DNA of 64,000 nt from Burhinus oedicnemus (taxonomy: Eukaryota; Chordata; Aves; Charadriiformes; Burhinidae): positions 3,036,258 through 3,100,257 of the forward strand of contig VFFE01007767.1 in NCBI GenBank assembly GCA_008921705.1. The letters are read 5' to 3'. Positions 37,501 to 64,000 of this stretch are shown in pieces. The notes under the pieces are model-generated. The model was not told the DNA's origin. It was given only the letters and a program-made list of their open reading frames with translations, and did not search any database. Both the position numbers and the translations under genes were made by a program. Within the stretch, counting starts at the first letter, position 1. Each line of letters opens with the position of its first letter.

Positions 37501-40150
37501 GAAATTAATCCTTCCACCTCAGTCTAACCTACTGCCATATGAAATTGTCTTATTCCTGTAGCTTGCGGTAATATGCGCATTACTAGAGATTACGGTATTT
37601 TAGTCTGAAAAGATCTGAAATTGCAGCATGTTATTTTTAACCTTGCTCCATACCTCAAATGGGAGCAGTCTCAGCAGCTGTCATCCTTGGGCTCTTACAC
37701 AGATATCTGATATAGAAGGAGGGCCTACCTCAAGCGACCACTCTTCCATCAATCCTTAGGATTAGAAAGATTAGAGTCATGGAAAAGTCCACATGTGGGG
37801 GATTCAACACTGCTGCCCCTCATAACTGTCCTCTGCTACAGAAAGAGGATAAGAGTACAAATAAACACTTGTTTGATTACCAGCCAGCCACAGTATTTTT
37901 ATTCCCCATCTGCTCTTGCTTCACTGCTGTGTTTATGTAATGTGAAGGAAGAGGCAGCTCTGGAACCGCAAGTGGAAGCCAAGGATTTTAGGGAACATAT
38001 CATGAAACACAGTATTAATGCTTACGTTGTCATAGTAAACCATAATGATTAAAACCTAGAAGTGGAGAGGGAGCTGGTACAAAATGCTGAGCATGATGTG
38101 GGCTCATTTCTCTACTCCTACAAAACAGTTAAAAGGTAGAGTTGAGATAACTGTATTCTTCATGTGTTTTTCACACACTCTTTGTCAGGCACTTTGAGAG
38201 TGGAAAAGTAGAAACTTAAATGGATGATGTGGCAAAACTAGAGGACAGAACTACTATTCACAGGTTGTCATTGACAGTCTCACGGTAACTGGGAAACACG
38301 CATATTCTATTTGAGGGAGAGATGCAGAACAGAAGAGACTCAGTATTGTTAAGACTTACGAATTCTCATGGTCTTGCAGAATATTCTAAGGCAGTTTGAT
38401 CGCCATTAACAGCCAGTACTATTATGAAATCAGAATGATTACTAAAAACAGGCAATGCAAACCACTACGTAAAACTAGGGGAAAAAAAATAATGGAGATT
38501 TTGCTTTCACATAAATCATGGAAGGAGGACATGACTGAGTCCATGAATGAACTCCTGGAAAAAAGAAGTAGATGACCTACTGTCTGCAGCCAGAGGAATA
38601 CGTGAAACCAATTTTCAGGGCTTGCTTCATTCTTTCAGATGTTTTTCAAGAACCTGAGAAAAGCCTCACAATGAGCACAGTGGGCAGTACCTACCACTGC
38701 TTGGAAAATAGCTCCCATTTGGGATGTTCTGTTTTTATACCGTGATGCTGGAGGCTTTGTTTACCTGTAACTATGGGTGAAGCAGAGGTCCACTTGCTAC
38801 TGTTACTAATAGGATTTAACATCTATAAAACACGTTGAAGAAAAAAAGCAGTATAAAAATGCTTTGTATTTATGTAATTATTCCATGAGGTAAAGATGTA
38901 CAGGCAGCCATGTTTGGCCCACACACAAAAGAAACTTCCTGGATGCTTGGTTCAACATAAATTAGAGTTCTTTCCTTTCACCTAATTGGAAGCCAGGGCC
39001 CAAGTTGCAGTGCCGCTGTATTTACCCTGCAGGCACAAATACGTTCATCTTCAAATCATCACTTATTTGCAGTGTAACTCACTCCACAGCAGGTGGTAAT
39101 GCTGATGTTCACACATTTCATCACAACATACTATTTTGCTTGTAATTATCCAAGAACAGACATCAATGCCGATGTTTCAATAGGTTGGGAATGTAGCCCA
39201 CTGCTGAAGGGCTTCTACAGACCCCCCAGCAGCCCACCCCTTCTATCTGGAGGTGTTGCCAGCTCAAACACTCATCCCAATGGTTGCAGAAGAGCACTTA
39301 TTACCCGCACAAGGAATGTTAACCCAGGCTGAACTTGGGCAAGTTGCTTAAACTTCAGACTGGCCTTTCAGGAAACTGTATTTAAGTACCTATATTGTGG
39401 CTCACATTATGATACTACTATTTACATTTAGCAATGGCATTTATATTTGAACAGACACATATCTGAGGAAACCATCCTGAATAATTATGTTGATTATAGT
39501 TAAGAAGTACAGGCATTCAAATATTTTTTTTAGTCACCGAAAGATTTCTAATAATATAAAATTTTTTTCCACACTAATTATATTTCTAGAAATAGATTTG
39601 TGAAATGCTAATTATAACAGTTAATAGCCTCTATTTCAGAATCAAGTGGCACTCAAGAAATTTGGAGATTCTAAACCAATCCATTTAGGATTTGGGAAGA
39701 GATGAGGTAATGTCAAGAAGTAACAAAGCCCCCAGATAAGTGATTTTTTCTGTAAATTTTCTAGCATAACATTGGACCTGATTGCTTATGTATTAATTTT
39801 GGCTTAATTATACACCAAGTTTTGTGATGTGGAATTGTAGTATCAAAGGAGGATAAATAACAAGACCCAGGACTCAAAGACTAGTCTCTGTCTGTAGCAG
39901 CTTCAGTTGAATTCTAAATACTTTCCCTGCAAGATTTTTGTTAGTCCCTTACAACCCTTAGAAAAGGTGTATTGACCTGACGACATACGTAGTGAGATAC
40001 TTCCAAGAAAGTCCTTTTTCCATGTCCAATCACTGAAAATTTCCTGAGGCTTTATATCCATGCACCAACAATCTTTCTACTACTACCAAAGGATACACTT
40101 TCCAAGAGCAGTGGGCCAGGCTTGATAGGCACCCGACAAAGACATCAGAA
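34581..40150. other. intergenic region between convergent genes
   Basis: About 5.6 kb lie between the APBB1IP 3' end and the likely 3' end of the SelO-like gene. I recognised no exon, RNA gene or transposon. There is an A-run at about 36763-36780. The 35.6-36.4 kb part is richer in G and C and holds more CpG than the rest. The only open frames are short and unremarkable. Either 3' UTR could reach further into this stretch. Confidence 0.6.
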
Positions 40151-40156
40151 TTTATT
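40151..40156 (-). terminator. candidate poly(A) signal of the SelO-like gene
   Basis: TTTATT on the + strand reads AATAAA on the - strand, about 600 nt after the stop. Closer TATAAA variants exist near 40550-40555 and 40604-40609. Usage is not shown by sequence alone. Confidence 0.3.
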
Positions 40157-40759
40157 TTTGGGCAAGTCACTCCCAAGACAGACATCTTTGCTCACCGTTT
40201 AACTGAATTTCCTTTAAATCTTTGTTGGCAGTTTAATGGGACAAAACAAGGTCAAAAAGAGAAAAGGTCTAAGTGTAAGATGATCTTCTGTTACAACCCT
40301 GCAAAAGACTTAAGAACATTTATGTCTTCAGAATACAATTATATTTGAATGGTGTATAACAGCAAGGAGAACATTCATCAACATACTGTATGATTAACAT
40401 TAGCTTAGATGGATTTTAAATTGACAGGCCATTAAAACTTACTGAGATCCACCTGATCAGCCATGAATCCCGAGAGGTTAAGTGTGACAGTCTGGCAGAA
40501 CTTAAATATTGGGACTCAAATTAATGCACATCTGAATATGAAGGGCAGTTTTATAAACACCAATATAATGTGCTGATGCAACCATACATTGTGGTCCATT
40601 TCTTTTATAAAGTTGGTCAAGACCTTGTCTTGCCTACCAGAGTAGCAGATTCCAGTCCACAAAGTATACGGGAAAGAAGTTCTGTGGCTTGATCCATTAA
40701 TCCTATTTGAAGGCCTGAGCTTTGACCTTGATAATTTTTCTGGCTTGTTCAAGTTTCTC

Positions 40760-63764
<23,005 letters not shown>

Positions 63765-64000
63765 CTGGAGAAAAAAAGAATACAGATGGTACTTGAATAT
63801 GATCCAATTTTCAGTGGTAATGAATGTGTTTTCTCTACAGATTTCATTATTAAAAGACATCTCACAATATGTTTTAAATGTTCTATTTGTTTAAAGTATA
63901 TATTGATAAGATGCTTTCACAATAAACAGCATGTGAATACTAAAATATATTTTAGTACAGGTATTAACAATCTCTACTAATTAGAGAGGAACAAAAAAAT
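63765..64000 (-). other. SelO-like intron upstream of exon s1 (incomplete)
   Basis: AT-rich intron sequence runs to the window edge. The 5' exons and promoter are outside. Confidence 0.7.

Overview
This window looks like nuclear DNA of a bird. It is AT-rich, intron-dominated vertebrate sequence. It carries three CR1 LINE tails or remnants, two with 3' ends typical of avian CR1, and one solo-LTR-like block that resembles a common avian endogenous-retrovirus LTR. The species cannot be named from the sequence. No prokaryotic genes, CRISPR arrays, tRNA or rRNA genes were seen.

Two protein-coding genes face each other tail to tail. The 3' part of APBB1IP (RIAM, the Rap1-GTP effector and talin/Ena-VASP adaptor) lies on the + strand. 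Its seven in-window exons (6950-33430) encode 389 residues in one continuous frame: the end of the RA-PH linker, the PH domain, a short linker and the proline-rich tail. The N-terminal talin-binding and RA regions must lie upstream. Bases 1-6949 read as intron.

After the APBB1IP 3' UTR (several AATAAA signals, 33.9-34.6 kb) there are about 6 kb of intergenic DNA with no recognisable gene. From 40760 to beyond the right edge, on the - strand, runs a SelO/YdiU-family protein adenylyltransferase gene. I assembled 17 GT-AG exons (470 codons including the stop), all phase-consistent and without internal stops. Its first exon or exons and promoter lie beyond 64000. It ends in Cys-Ser-Ser rather than the Sec-Ser-Ser of human SELENOO, and its body resembles bacterial SelO more than human SELENOO. 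It is therefore a cysteine-type paralogue.

The most interesting point is in this gene. The activation-loop cysteine that pairs with the C-terminal Cys in E. coli SelO (C272-C476) is replaced by proline, while the C-terminal Cys and the catalytic residues are kept. A non-canonical Cys instead sits next to the catalytic Asn-Thr-Asp-Asn motif.

The rest is intronic: a degenerate CR1 (about 21.0-21.95 kb), a CR1 3' end (23.87-24.27 kb), a CR1 3' end preceded by an A23G8 run and a GGGGA array (50.24-50.81 kb), an LTR (52.94-53.43 kb), minor simple repeats and one perfect short hairpin. The two genes have no known functional link. I did not find a clearly undescribed multi-gene system here.
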